Of a DNA stretch of 64,000 nt, positions 1-7,930 are shown in pieces; the stretch's first letter is position 1; every line of letters begins with the position of its first letter. Source of the DNA: Clostridia bacterium UC5.1-1E11. GTDB lineage: Bacteria > Bacillota > Clostridia > Oscillospirales > Acutalibacteraceae. The DNA lies in NCBI GenBank assembly GCA_001305115.1, contig BCAA01000012.1, positions 36,754 to 100,753 of the forward strand, in the 5' to 3' direction. The notes beneath the pieces are model-generated. The model had not been told where the DNA came from, did not search any database, and saw only the letters and a list, made by a program, of their open reading frames with translations. The translations under genes were made by a program, and so were the position numbers.

Positions 1-478
1 AACTGGGAACCCCCCTTTGAGCCATATACTGAAGCAAACTGTGAAACAGTTGCTTTCCAAGTCCCAATCCACGATATTCCGGAGATAAAGCAAATAAGGC
101 TACTTCTCCTTTATAAGGCTTATCACATTGTTCCAAAAGCTTTTGATCCACCCCATCGATTGCCTGATAAAATTTGAGAAACTGCCTTCCCTCTTTCATC
201 ATGAGAAGTTGGATGACTCCTAGGATCTGGCGCATTCGATACTTGAATGGACAATGGTGGTTCTCGATGTCTTTTCCCAAAATGACGCCCACCGGAAGGC
301 CGTCGGCTTCCGCTATGCGCGAAAAGGTCTGGTTTGCCAAACAGGATGCCAAATAAACCTTTGCCAGTTTTTTCGCCGTCTTTGGAGAGGCAAATCGATC
401 ATAGTTCCAAGTCACTCGGATCACATCTTCCAGTGCTTTCAAATCGTCCCATTTCAGATCTCTCAATAGAATGTTCAT
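1..478 (-). CDS. GNAT family N-acetyltransferase (3' end cut off by window edge)
   Basis: An open frame of 159 codons runs from an ATG at 478 off the window edge, so the C-terminus is missing. It has the layout of a GNAT acetyltransferase: an N-terminal segment RDLKWDDLKALEDVIR and, near residue 140, the acetyl-CoA pyrophosphate-binding stretch SPEYRGLGLGKQLF, which fits motif A (R-x-x-G-x-G). AGAAAGGA lies a few bases before the ATG. The family transfers an acetyl group from acetyl-CoA to an amine; the substrate cannot be read here. It is divergent from the MerR-type gene at 561 with about 80 bases between, so that regulator may control it (inference). Confidence 0.75.
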   Translation of the reverse strand, partial: MNILLRDLKWDDLKALEDVIRVTWNYDRFASPKTAKKLAKVYLASCLANQTFSRIAEADGLPVGVILGKDIENHHCPFKYRMRQILGVIQLLMMKEGRQFLKFYQAIDGVDQKLLEQCDKPYKGEVALFALSPEYRGLGLGKQLFHSLLQYMAQRGVPS

Positions 479-560
479 CTTTTTTCCTTTCTGCCTATTC
501 TTAAAAAATTCTATACGCATCATAAACGATTCAGCAACTGTAAAGTCAAGGAGAATTTTT

Positions 561-1385
561 GTGAAATCAAATGAGTTAAAGTTAACGACCTCCCAATTTG
601 CAAAACTACACCATGTGAACAAAAGGACGCTTCATTATTACGACAGCATCGGTCTATTTTCCCCTAAATGGAAAGGAGCGAACGGCTATCGTTACTACGA
701 CTATGCGCAAAGCATGGAATTCGCTTTTATACGTATGCTAAAAGAACTAAATTTGCGCATTGATGAGATCAAAGAGATTGTTTGTAAACTTGATGAGCAG
801 AAATTTTTACAAACAGTGGACCGCAAACAGGAAGAAATTGCAGAGGAGATCAAAGCATTAGAAAGAACCCAGAAAATTCTTGAAAAGAAGCAGAAGCAAC
901 TGTTGTTGTCCCAGGAGATCACGGACATGGAATTACGCTTTGTCTCCTGTCAAGATGAATATCTATTGACTGCCCCCTATCGCTTTGCAAATGACGATGT
1001 TGCCGAGGTATTCCGATTTGTCCAGAACATCTGGCAACCGGAACAATACCGTTTGGGAGTCGGAAGCTATATATCTCTCGAAAAAGTCCAAAATGCGGCG
1101 TTTGAGGTATACGACGGCTTGTTTTCCCCAACTGAAAAACCAAAAGAGAACGATCGTGTCCTATTAAAACCAAAGGGGACCTATTTATGTGGCTATTTAT
1201 GTGGAAGTTGGGAACGCCTTCCAGCGCTGTATCAGAAGATGTTTCGCCTGGCAAAAGAGCACGGATTGCACTTTACCGGCTACGCTTACGAAATCGGGAT
1301 CAATGATTTTGCTGTGTCTGACATCCAGGATTATGTCACTCAGGTTTCCATTCAAGTCCAGAACCCGAGTACGACGGATCTTTAA
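561..1385 (+). CDS. MerR family transcriptional regulator with C-terminal effector-binding domain
   Basis: A DNA-binding activator/repressor of 274 residues. The N-terminus (about residues 8-75) is a MerR winged helix: TSQFAKLHHVNKRTLHYYD, then GLFSPKWKGANGYRYYDYAQ. A coiled-coil linker follows (about 80-130, KLDEQKFLQ to KKQKQLLLSQ), and then a roughly 150-residue C-terminal domain of the GyrI-like effector-binding type, as in BmrR-class multidrug sensors. I chose the GTG at 561 because AAGGAG lies 7 bases before it and MerR homology begins right after; the longer frame from 471 adds unrelated residues. It is divergent from the acetyltransferase and is followed by a strong bidirectional terminator. 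The effector is unknown. Confidence 0.85.
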   Translation: MKSNELKLTTSQFAKLHHVNKRTLHYYDSIGLFSPKWKGANGYRYYDYAQSMEFAFIRMLKELNLRIDEIKEIVCKLDEQKFLQTVDRKQEEIAEEIKALERTQKILEKKQKQLLLSQEITDMELRFVSCQDEYLLTAPYRFANDDVAEVFRFVQNIWQPEQYRLGVGSYISLEKVQNAAFEVYDGLFSPTEKPKENDRVLLKPKGTYLCGYLCGSWERLPALYQKMFRLAKEHGLHFTGYAYEIGINDFAVSDIQDYVTQVSIQVQNPSTTDL

Positions 1386-1391
1386 ACCGAA

Positions 1392-1430
1392 ATGAGGAGC
1401 CCTTCCCATAGTATGGGAAGGGCTCCTCAT
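1392..1430. terminator. Bidirectional factor-independent terminator
   Basis: A perfect 18-bp inverted repeat (1392-1409 with 1413-1430) with a 3-base loop lies between the convergent merR-type gene and coaX. The stem contains AGGAGCCCTTCCC and its complement. The U-tracts are weak on both sides, but the stability and convergent placement fit a shared terminator. Confidence 0.8.
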
Positions 1431-1446
1431 TGCATCAAAAGGGTAT

Positions 1447-2217
1447 TTAATCACGCCGGTTTTTATTGTAGACGATCAATAGGCCTTTTAACATCAGATT
1501 GTCGTCACAGATAATCTTTCTGCGGCAATGTGGAACAATCACACGCGCAAGGCCGCCAGTCGCAATGACCGTCGGCGCTTCTCCCAGTTCTTCTGCAACA
1601 CGTTCTACGATACCGTCCAGCATGGCGGCATTTCCATAAATCGCACCACTCTTCATGCAATCGATCGTATTCGTCCCAACCAAGCGTTTGGGCGCCTCCA
1701 GACCGATATGCGGCAACTGCGATGCACGGTTCGAAATTGCCTCTACTCCAACGACAACGCCAGGCATAATCATGCCACCCAAGTAGTTCCCCTTTTTGTC
1801 CACCACAGAAAGGGTGGTCGCTGTTCCGAGATCAAAAATCATAACAGGTTTTGGGTACTCGGCGATCGCTGCCACTGCATCAACCACCAGATCGCTGCCA
1901 AGCTGCGCCGGGTTGTCAATCAAAATATTCAACCCGGTCTTTAGGCCGCTCCCCACCACCATACATGGTTTCCCTGTGATTTTTTCTAAAGCAAGGCGTA
2001 GCGTAGTTGCCAACGCGGGGACCACCGTGGATATGATGCTTCCTTCCATCTCAGACGGCGTATATCCATTTAATTCAATCAGATTTTTCATTAAAACCGC
2101 ATACTCATCGTTGGATTTAAAGCGGTCTGTGGAGATCCGCACAGTAAAATAGATTTTTTCATTGTCGATGCCGCCCAACACAATGTTGCTATTTCCAACA
2201 TCAATGGCAAGAATCAT
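1447..2217 (-). CDS. coaX: Type III pantothenate kinase
   Basis: Catalyses ATP-dependent phosphorylation of pantothenate, the first step of coenzyme A synthesis, in the cytoplasm. The 256-residue product has the ASKHA-fold signatures of CoaX: the N-terminal phosphate loop AIDVGNSNIVLGG, the central DLGTATTLSVVDKKGNYLGG, and GVGVEAISNRASQLPHI. The ATG at 2217 is preferred over upstream in-frame codons because AGAAAGGA sits at proper distance and CoaX proteins begin M-[IL]-L-[AV]-[IV]-D-x-G-N. The ECF transporter S component ends 31 bases upstream in the same direction and coaBC lies divergently beyond it, so three coenzyme A genes are grouped here. Confidence 0.95.
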   Translation of the reverse strand: MILAIDVGNSNIVLGGIDNEKIYFTVRISTDRFKSNDEYAVLMKNLIELNGYTPSEMEGSIISTVVPALATTLRLALEKITGKPCMVVGSGLKTGLNILIDNPAQLGSDLVVDAVAAIAEYPKPVMIFDLGTATTLSVVDKKGNYLGGMIMPGVVVGVEAISNRASQLPHIGLEAPKRLVGTNTIDCMKSGAIYGNAAMLDGIVERVAEELGEAPTVIATGGLARVIVPHCRRKIICDDNLMLKGLLIVYNKNRRD

Positions 2218-2248
2218 CTGTGTGTCATCCTTTCTGCCTTTTACTGTC

Positions 2249-2892
2249 TTATACGCGGCCCTTTCTTTGCAATCCCAGCAGGGCCTTTCCAATCGCTACC
2301 GTCAATACAATGGCGGCGGCAGCCTCCGGTACACCATTTGCACCCACTACCGCCAGAATGGCACCCATAACTGCGTCGGCAGGGATTCCTTTAATCGCCG
2401 CATAAGCATCCTTAAAAATCAGGAAAATACTGCCCATAACCAAAATCGTGTTGGTAAAAGAGCCAGCCAAAGCTCCAACGGCCAGGGACAAAAATTCTCC
2501 CTTTGTGCTTTTTTCATCAGCTTTTGGAACAGCGCAAATACATAATACGCCACAACCCCCACCAAAATACGCGGGATAAAACAGATAAACAAACTCCAAA
2601 TGCTGCCGTTCGGCGTGCCCGGAAGCGGGATCGCCGGCGAAAATGCAAAGGAAAGCGCCGTCGGCATAAAGGTATTGCTGATAAAACTTGTCAGCCCAAA
2701 CAATACGCCCAAAATAGCGCCCTTCTTTGGCCCTAGAACAATTGCACCAAGTATTACCGGCACGTGGACGATCGTGGCCTTGATGATTGGAAGCTGAATA
2801 TAACCAATCGGCGTAAAGGCCAACAACAGGATGATGGCCGCGAACAAGGCTAACAGCACAAAATCGCGGTACTTTGCGGTCTGACGATTCAT
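2249..2892 (-). CDS. ECF transporter S component, probably for pantothenate (one frameshift)
   Basis: A hydrophobic membrane protein of about 214 residues with around six transmembrane segments. The N-terminal part reads from ATG 2892 (ALFAAIILLLAFTPIGYIQL, then HVPVILGAIVLGPKKGAILG), typical of the substrate-binding S subunit of energy-coupling factor vitamin importers. The frame breaks in a run of six T at 2509-2514 (A on the coding strand); restoring a seventh base joins LMKK to STKGEFLSLAVGALAGSFTN and the normal C-terminus ending at 2249. The gene is otherwise intact, so the break is probably a sequencing error. Position just upstream of coaX suggests pantothenate or a related precursor as substrate; that is inference. 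The shared ECF ATPase genes are not in this window. Confidence 0.82.
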
Positions 2893-3285
2893 TTTTACTA
2901 CCTCCTGCTGCTGCTCTTTTGAAAAAGATGCAGCGCAATTTTTCGCCTTTATTATACGCTAAGATCGTTAAAAAATCAACAATATATTTCCCCATATCCA
3001 ATGAGCAAGCCATTTCTGCAACTATACGCGGACTAGAATCCGTGTTATAATAACATTGAAAAGGCCATCCGCTTTTTACAGGCATATGAAACAAACCAAT
3101 GGACTGTTGTTCCATAACATTGCCCGGTAGCTATAGTGCGTCTGTTTCAGAGCCGTTTTCGAATCAGGCGTTATATGGACCAGCCTATGGGGCTATTCAG
3201 GTATTCTCCTGTAAGAAACCTGATATATTCACAGAAAACGCACAAAGTACACGGTGGAACAATCACGAGAAATGGGGGAATAACA
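2893..3285. other. Divergent intergenic region between ECF-S and coaBC
   Basis: It holds the minus-strand promoter at 2951-2979. On the plus side a TATAAT-like box lies near 3046-3051 without a good -35 box, leaving roughly 230 bases of leader before coaBC. A short inverted repeat (TCAGGT ... ACCTGA, about 3196-3222) is present. I found no convincing riboswitch or gene. Confidence 0.5.
2951..2979 (-). promoter_or_regulatory. Sigma-A type promoter for the ECF-S/coaX operon
   Basis: On the minus strand, TTGATT (2974-2979) is followed after 17 bases by a perfect TATAAT (2951-2956). The start of transcription would be near 2944, giving a leader of about 50 bases before the ATG at 2892. Confidence 0.7.
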
Positions 3286-4491
3286 TTGTTGCGAGGAAAG
3301 ACCATACTGTTGGGCGTCACCGGTGGAATTGCCGCGTACAAAGCCGCCTATTTGGCCAGTGCTCTTCACAAGCAGGGATGCCATGTCCATGTTTTGATGA
3401 CCCAAAATGCCACAAATTTTATCAATCCCATCACCTTTGAAAGTTTGACGGGAAACAAATGTCTCGTAGATACCTTTGACCGCAACTTCCAATTTCAAGT
3501 AGAACACGTTTCGATTGCCAAGGCTGCCGATCTCTGCCTGATTGCCCCGGCAACCGCCAATGTGATTGCAAAAATGGCCCATGGCTTGGCAGACGACATG
3601 CTGACTACAACCGTTTTGGCCTGCCAGTGTAAAAAACTGGTTTCTCCTGCCATGAATACCAGGATGTATGAAAATCCAATTACGCAAGATAATCTGAATA
3701 TTCTGCGAAAGTATGGATTCACCGTCATTGAACCCAGTTCGGGCTATCTTGCTTGTGGAGATACCGGCGCCGGAAAATTCCCCGACCCTGAAGTGATCTT
3801 GGAATATGTCTACCAAGAATTGGAATATGCAAAAGATATGGTTGGGCTGCACGTGCTGGTCACCGCTGGACCGACACAGGAATCCATCGATCCGGTGCGC
3901 TACATCACCAATCATTCTACCGGAAAAATGGGCTATGCGCTTGCACAAAATGCAGCGCGGCGCGGTGCAACCGTCACGCTGGTTACCGGACCTACCGCTC
4001 TGAAGCCGCCGGCATTTGTCGATGTCGTCCCTATTACTACCGCACAGGAAATGTTTGAGGCCGTTGCCTCCCGCAGCGAGCAGCAGGACATTCTTGTAAA
4101 AGCAGCCGCTGTTGCAGATTATCGCCCTGCATTGGTTCATGAAGAGAAGATGAAAAAGCAGGACAGCGATTGCAGCTTGGCCTTGGAACGTACCACCGAT
4201 ATTCTTCAATATTTGGGAGAACACCGCCGGCCAGGGCAATTTCTCTGTGGATTCTCCATGGAAACACAAAACATGTTGGAAAATTCACGAAAAAAACTTG
4301 CTAAAAAGCACGCAGATATGATTGTTGCAAACAATTTAAAGGTTTCCGGAGCCGGTTTTGGTACGGATACCAACATTGTCACACTGATTACCGCTGAAAC
4401 GGAGATGGAACTTCCACAGCTCTCCAAGGAAGAAACTGCTTCGCGTATTTTTGACCATATTCTGGAAATACGCGCGCAGAAACGTGAATAA
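3286..4491 (+). CDS. coaBC: Bifunctional phosphopantothenoylcysteine decarboxylase / phosphopantothenate-cysteine ligase
   Basis: Makes 4'-phosphopantetheine from phosphopantothenate and cysteine in two steps of coenzyme A synthesis. The N-terminal flavin-dependent CoaC domain (about 1-185) shows GVTGGIAAYKAAYLASAL, the substrate clamp PAMNTRMYENP and the catalytic cysteine in LACGDTGAGKFPDPE. The C-terminal CoaB domain (about 190-400) shows LVTAGPTQESIDPVRYITNH, NHSTGKMGYALA and KAAAVADYRPA. Length of 401 residues is normal. I chose TTG at 3286 (TTG at 3289 is equally possible) because GGGGGA lies just upstream and homology starts there; the frame is open back to 3136 but those residues are not family-like. 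With coaX and coaD also present, most of the pathway is encoded in this window. Confidence 0.94.
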   Translation: MLRGKTILLGVTGGIAAYKAAYLASALHKQGCHVHVLMTQNATNFINPITFESLTGNKCLVDTFDRNFQFQVEHVSIAKAADLCLIAPATANVIAKMAHGLADDMLTTTVLACQCKKLVSPAMNTRMYENPITQDNLNILRKYGFTVIEPSSGYLACGDTGAGKFPDPEVILEYVYQELEYAKDMVGLHVLVTAGPTQESIDPVRYITNHSTGKMGYALAQNAARRGATVTLVTGPTALKPPAFVDVVPITTAQEMFEAVASRSEQQDILVKAAAVADYRPALVHEEKMKKQDSDCSLALERTTDILQYLGEHRRPGQFLCGFSMETQNMLENSRKKLAKKHADMIVANNLKVSGAGFGTDTNIVTLITAETEMELPQLSKEETASRIFDHILEIRAQKRE

Positions 4492-4510
4492 ATATCTTAT
4501 ATTCGGCTAA

Positions 4511-4583
4511 CAATAGAGTTGCATCCTCTTCTGCCGGAGTGATTGAAAAACCGCTCCGGCAGAACACGGATGTGATTCTATTG
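4511..4583 (+). other. Long nested stem-loop upstream of the DUF1540 gene
   Basis: Three nested helices can be paired by eye: CAATAGA (4511-4517) with TCTATTG (4577-4583), GCATCC (4521-4526) with GGATGT (4568-4573), and TCTGCCGGAG (4530-4539) with CTCCGGCAGA (4554-4563). No U-tract follows directly, and the outer helix ends about 5 bases before the ribosome site of the next gene. It may end coaBC transcription or act as a structured leader. Confidence 0.55.
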
Positions 4584-4599
4584 TAATGGAAGTGTGGAT

Positions 4600-4938
4600 A
4601 TGACGAATTTAAAATGTACCGTCACAACCTGCGCCAACAACAGCCGAGAATGCTGCTGCCGCCCGGACATCAAAGTAGCAGGCGCCTGTGCCTGTGGATG
4701 TGAACAGACCTGCTGCTCCGACTTCATGGAGAAAAGCGGTTCCAGCTCTGCATCCAATGTCTCTTCCTGCGGCTGTTCCAATCCGAACCCGTCCCTGCAT
4801 GTCCGTTGTGAAGCGCGCAATTGCATTTACAACGAGAACAACGAATGTGTTGCTGAAAACATTCATGTAGCAGACGGTTCCTGTGGAAAGGCAGATTGCA
4901 AGAGCCAGACAGAATGTGCTACCTTTAAAATGAAATAA
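4600..4938 (+). CDS. Cysteine-rich DUF1540-domain protein
   Basis: A small protein of 112 residues with about 18 cysteines. It carries two copies of the DUF1540 pattern, roughly residues 4-42 (KCTVTTCANN, ECCCRPD, GACACGC, QTCC) and 68-110 (RCEARNCIYNENNECVA, GSCGKADC, TECATF), joined by a Ser-rich linker. The family is common in Clostridia, has no established reaction, and the cysteine spacing suggests metal binding (inference). I chose ATG 4600 because GGAAG is 8 bases upstream; the in-frame GTG at 4594 would be too close to that site. It stands alone between coaBC and the convergent sirtuin gene. Confidence 0.85.
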   Translation: MTNLKCTVTTCANNSRECCCRPDIKVAGACACGCEQTCCSDFMEKSGSSSASNVSSCGCSNPNPSLHVRCEARNCIYNENNECVAENIHVADGSCGKADCKSQTECATFKMK

Positions 4939-5014
4939 GCCAAAAATTGGCTGCGCATGGACGGAGAACCCGTTGCTGCGCAGCCTTTTCTTATTTTACC
5001 CTGGTATCAAACGA

Positions 5015-5755
5015 CTATCGAACCTGGATGGCGCCGAGAATCTCTCCAATGCTTCCCTGAATTGCCAAATCTGCGTTTTGATCCATCGATGTAGTCGATT
5101 TATTGATGAGAACCAGACGATTCCCCCGATAATAATGAATCAAACTGGCTGCGGGATAAACCGCCAGCGATGTTCCTCCGATCATCAAAAGGTCAGCATG
5201 CTCAATAGCGCCCACAGCTTCGGTCAATGTATTCGGATTCAGGCTCTCCTCATAAAGCACCACGTCCGGCTTGATCGTGCCGCCACATGTACAAGTTGGG
5301 ATTCCGGTACTGTGTAGCATAAATTGCGCGTCATATATCTGATGGCAGCGCTGACAGAAATTGCGATGTACCGAACCGTGCAGCTCCATTACACGTTCAC
5401 TTCCCGCCTTCTGATGCAATCCATCAATATTTTGTGTGACGACCGCTGTCAGCTTTCCTGCCCGTTCTAATTCTGCCAATTTTATGTGGGCGGCATTGGG
5501 CTGTGCATCCAGATAGAGCATTTTTGCCCGGTAAAAATCGAAAAACTCTTTTGTATGCGCTACATAAAAACTATGACTTAACATCACCTCTGGCGGATAG
5601 GAATAATGCTGATTGTAAAGCCCATCCACACTGCGGAAGTCCGGGATTCCGCTTTCTGTGGATACACCCGCACCACCGAAAAAGACTATTTTTCTGCTTT
5701 GGTCTATAAACTCCTGTAACTCCTGTAACTTCTGCAATTTTTCAAGTTCCTGCAT
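5015..5755 (-). CDS. cobB: SIR2 family NAD-dependent protein deacylase
   Basis: Removes acetyl or other acyl groups from lysines using NAD+. The 246-residue product has the full sirtuin set: GAGVSTESGIPDFRS (NAD pocket, about 30-44), TQNIDGLHQKAGS, the catalytic histidine in LHGS, a zinc module with two cysteine pairs (CQRC and CTC about 20 residues later) and GGTSLAVYPAASL. ATG 5755 is preferred because GGGAGG lies 8 bases before it, while the GTG at 5764 overlaps that site. The first 20 residues are a short repeated coiled segment (KLQKLQELQEF). It is convergent with the DUF1540 gene and divergent from the MoxR operon. Confidence 0.93.
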   Translation of the reverse strand: MQELEKLQKLQELQEFIDQSRKIVFFGGAGVSTESGIPDFRSVDGLYNQHYSYPPEVMLSHSFYVAHTKEFFDFYRAKMLYLDAQPNAAHIKLAELERAGKLTAVVTQNIDGLHQKAGSERVMELHGSVHRNFCQRCHQIYDAQFMLHSTGIPTCTCGGTIKPDVVLYEESLNPNTLTEAVGAIEHADLLMIGGTSLAVYPAASLIHYYRGNRLVLINKSTTSMDQNADLAIQGSIGEILGAIQVR

Positions 5756-5851
5756 ATCGGCCACCTCCCACTGTTGATACTCCTATTGTACTGCGCTCTT
5801 AAGGACGCGGCAAGCAAATTTAAATGTTTTTTGAACTCTTCTCCCCTTCCA

Positions 5852-5880
5852 TTGCAAAGTGGGTCCACATTCCCTATAAT
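5852..5880 (+). promoter_or_regulatory. Sigma-A type promoter for the moxR operon
   Basis: TTGCAA (5852-5857), 17-base spacer, perfect TATAAT (5875-5880). Transcription would start near 5887, about 64 bases before the ATG at 5951. Confidence 0.7.
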
Positions 5881-5950
5881 AGACACAGTTAAGAAATTTC
5901 TTGGAAAAATATTTGTAAAACATATGACTTTCTTAATAGGAGAATGAAGA

Positions 5951-6880
5951 ATGCAGAAGGCTTTAGAAATTATAGAAGAAGTAAAAAAGGCAGTTGTCGG
6001 AAAGAATGCCGTGATCGGCAAAATGCTGATGGTAATACTGGCCCAGGGGCATATCCTGCTGGAGGATATTCCAGGGGTTGGAAAAACCACTCTGGCCTTG
6101 GCTTTTTCAAAAGCGATGGCCCTAGACTACCGGCGAATGCAGTTTACGCCGGATGTGATGCCTACGGATGTGACCGGTTTCTCTGTGTACAACAAGTCCA
6201 CCGGCCAGCTCGAATACAAGCCGGGAGCAGCTCTGTGCAACCTCTTCTTGGCGGATGAAATCAATCGAACGTCCAGTAAAACGCAAGCGGCACTTCTGGA
6301 AGTGATGGAAGAAGGACGCATCACCGTAGATGGCGTAACACGTGAAACCCCCAAGCCATATATCGTGATAGCCACGCAGAATCCTGTCGGGTCTGCGGGT
6401 ACACAGCTTCTTCCAGAATCCCAGATGGATCGCTTTATGGTATGCCTGACGATGGGGTACCCCAAATTGGAAGATGAAATTGAGATCCTACGCCGGAAAC
6501 AAGGGGGAGATCCCTTGGAACAAGTCCAAAAGGTGGTAGGAACAACGGAGATTTTATCCATGCAGCGGGAGGTGGAACGCATCTATCTGGCAGACAGCCT
6601 CTATGATTACATTGCACGGCTGACGGCTGCCACCCGCAAAGAACCTCTCATCCGTCTGGGTGCAAGTCCCCGCGGCTCCATTGCATTGACCCGTATGGCA
6701 CAGGCTGCCGCTTATCTGAGTGGACGCGACTATGTCATTCCGCGTGACGTCCAAATTGTCTTTCACGACGTCATTGGCCACCGCATTGTATTGAGTCCTC
6801 AGGCCAAAATGGCGGATGTTTCTGTCGCCTCTCTCTTGGAAAAAATTCTAAATCGCGTCAATGCGCCCACCGTTAAATGA
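5951..6880 (+). CDS. MoxR family AAA+ ATPase
   Basis: A 309-residue chaperone-like ATPase. The Walker A loop is DIPGVGKTTLA (about 40-50), Walker B is LFLADEINRT (about 100), sensor 1 is in IATQNPVGSAGT and the arginine finger region in SQMDRF; the C-terminal lid domain contains LGASPRGSIAL. AGGAGA lies about 9 bases before the ATG. Two genes follow, a DUF58 protein (9 bases later) and a membrane transglutaminase-like protein, the classic MoxR-DUF58-transglutaminase operon. MoxR proteins are thought to remodel or activate partner proteins that carry metal-ion-dependent domains such as those of DUF58 proteins; the precise role is not known. Confidence 0.93.
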   Translation: MQKALEIIEEVKKAVVGKNAVIGKMLMVILAQGHILLEDIPGVGKTTLALAFSKAMALDYRRMQFTPDVMPTDVTGFSVYNKSTGQLEYKPGAALCNLFLADEINRTSSKTQAALLEVMEEGRITVDGVTRETPKPYIVIATQNPVGSAGTQLLPESQMDRFMVCLTMGYPKLEDEIEILRRKQGGDPLEQVQKVVGTTEILSMQREVERIYLADSLYDYIARLTAATRKEPLIRLGASPRGSIALTRMAQAAAYLSGRDYVIPRDVQIVFHDVIGHRIVLSPQAKMADVSVASLLEKILNRVNAPTVK

Positions 6881-6889
6881 GGTGTGCCT

Positions 6890-7930
6890 ATGCTGCGATG
6901 TCGACTGGTTTATTTGCTTGCTCTTGTAGGGGCTGTTCTATTTTATATTTTCTTTAATGGATATTTGTCCTATTTTGTCCTGATTTTCGCACTGGTTTTG
7001 CCGTTCCTCTCCCTCGTTTTGAGCTTGCCTGGGATGTGTGCCATGCGCGCCCATGTGGAAATTCCCCTCACAGCCGTTGCCCGGAAAAGTCCGTTTCCCG
7101 TCCAATTGATTGTGGAAAACCGAACGCCATTTCCTATGGCGCGTGCACGTATTCGCCTCTGTTATTCCAATACATTTAGTCACGAGGAAACGCACGAAAC
7201 GGTCTTTATGCCCGTCTTTCACGGAAAGCAGCGGATCGAGCGTGAGGGGATTGCCCAGCACTGCGGAAAGCTTTTGTTCTCTTTGGAAGAAATACGATGT
7301 TACGATTTTCTCGGTCTGTTTACCTGCCGGCATAGAACTCCAAAGCCAAAGGAACTGTTCATTCTTCCTCATATTTCCCCTTTGGAACTTGCCTTGGAAT
7401 CCTCTTCCGCTCCGGACCCGGAAAGCGATACCTTTTCCACAGAAAAGCCCGGGGACGATCCTTCCGAAATTTTCGGAGTCCGCCCCTATCGGGAGGGGGA
7501 TCGGTTGCGCAGCATTCATTGGAAGTTATCTTCCCGCACAGGGGAGCTCATGGTCAAGGAGTTCAGCCTTCCTATCTGCAGTTCCGCTTTAATTATGATC
7601 GATCTGTTTGGTGACACCGATATGTTGGACGGTGTCTTGGACAGGTTCGCCGCTCTCTCCCATCTTCTATTGGAAAATGGTCTGGAATACGAGGTACAGT
7701 GGTACGATCCCAATGCTGTTCAGCTTCACCAAGTACACTTGGCAAGTTTTGACGATCTTTATGCTCTTTTAAACCAATTGCTGGCGCATCCAGCACCGAA
7801 GGATGGTTTATCCGTTCCGGAATGCCGCATGCGTTTGGGGGACGTAAAAGAGTATCCCTATATGTTTTCCATTACGCCGCAGCACATTGAGGAGCTCGTC
7901 AGCGGCACGGTATGGGAGGAAGTGCTATGA
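6890..7930 (+). CDS. DUF58 domain-containing protein
   Basis: A 346-residue protein with two close N-terminal transmembrane helices (about residues 5-45) and a cytoplasmic DUF58 domain marked by RPYREGDRLRSIHWKLSSR and LMVKEF, followed by a vWA-like C-terminal part (ALIMIDLFGD). ATG 6890 has GAGGTG 5 bases upstream, and the gene overlaps the next by the four bases ATGA. DUF58 proteins are almost always encoded beside moxR and a transglutaminase-like gene, as here; a joint role in envelope or secreted-protein maturation is inferred from that context. Confidence 0.9.
   Translation: MLRCRLVYLLALVGAVLFYIFFNGYLSYFVLIFALVLPFLSLVLSLPGMCAMRAHVEIPLTAVARKSPFPVQLIVENRTPFPMARARIRLCYSNTFSHEETHETVFMPVFHGKQRIEREGIAQHCGKLLFSLEEIRCYDFLGLFTCRHRTPKPKELFILPHISPLELALESSSAPDPESDTFSTEKPGDDPSEIFGVRPYREGDRLRSIHWKLSSRTGELMVKEFSLPICSSALIMIDLFGDTDMLDGVLDRFAALSHLLLENGLEYEVQWYDPNAVQLHQVHLASFDDLYALLNQLLAHPAPKDGLSVPECRMRLGDVKEYPYMFSITPQHIEELVSGTVWEEVL

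Noticed and set aside
471..560. Extension of the MerR-type protein to an upstream ATG at 471
   Set aside because: It would overlap the divergent acetyltransferase start, lacks a ribosome site, and adds residues unlike the family; GTG 561 fits.
2500..2520. Programmed ribosomal frameshift in the ECF-S gene at a run of A
   Set aside because: Many unrelated genes in the window break the same way in homopolymers, so sequence error explains it better than recoding.
3250..3285. T-box-like string GGTGGAACAATCACG ahead of coaBC
   Set aside because: It resembles the T-box bulge, but I could not draw the specifier stem or a terminator/antiterminator pair, and the match is imperfect.
3229..4269. A 346-codon open frame on the minus strand across coaBC
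   Set aside because: It is antisense to a gene with full CoaBC motifs, has no family-like sequence and no ribosome site; a shadow frame.
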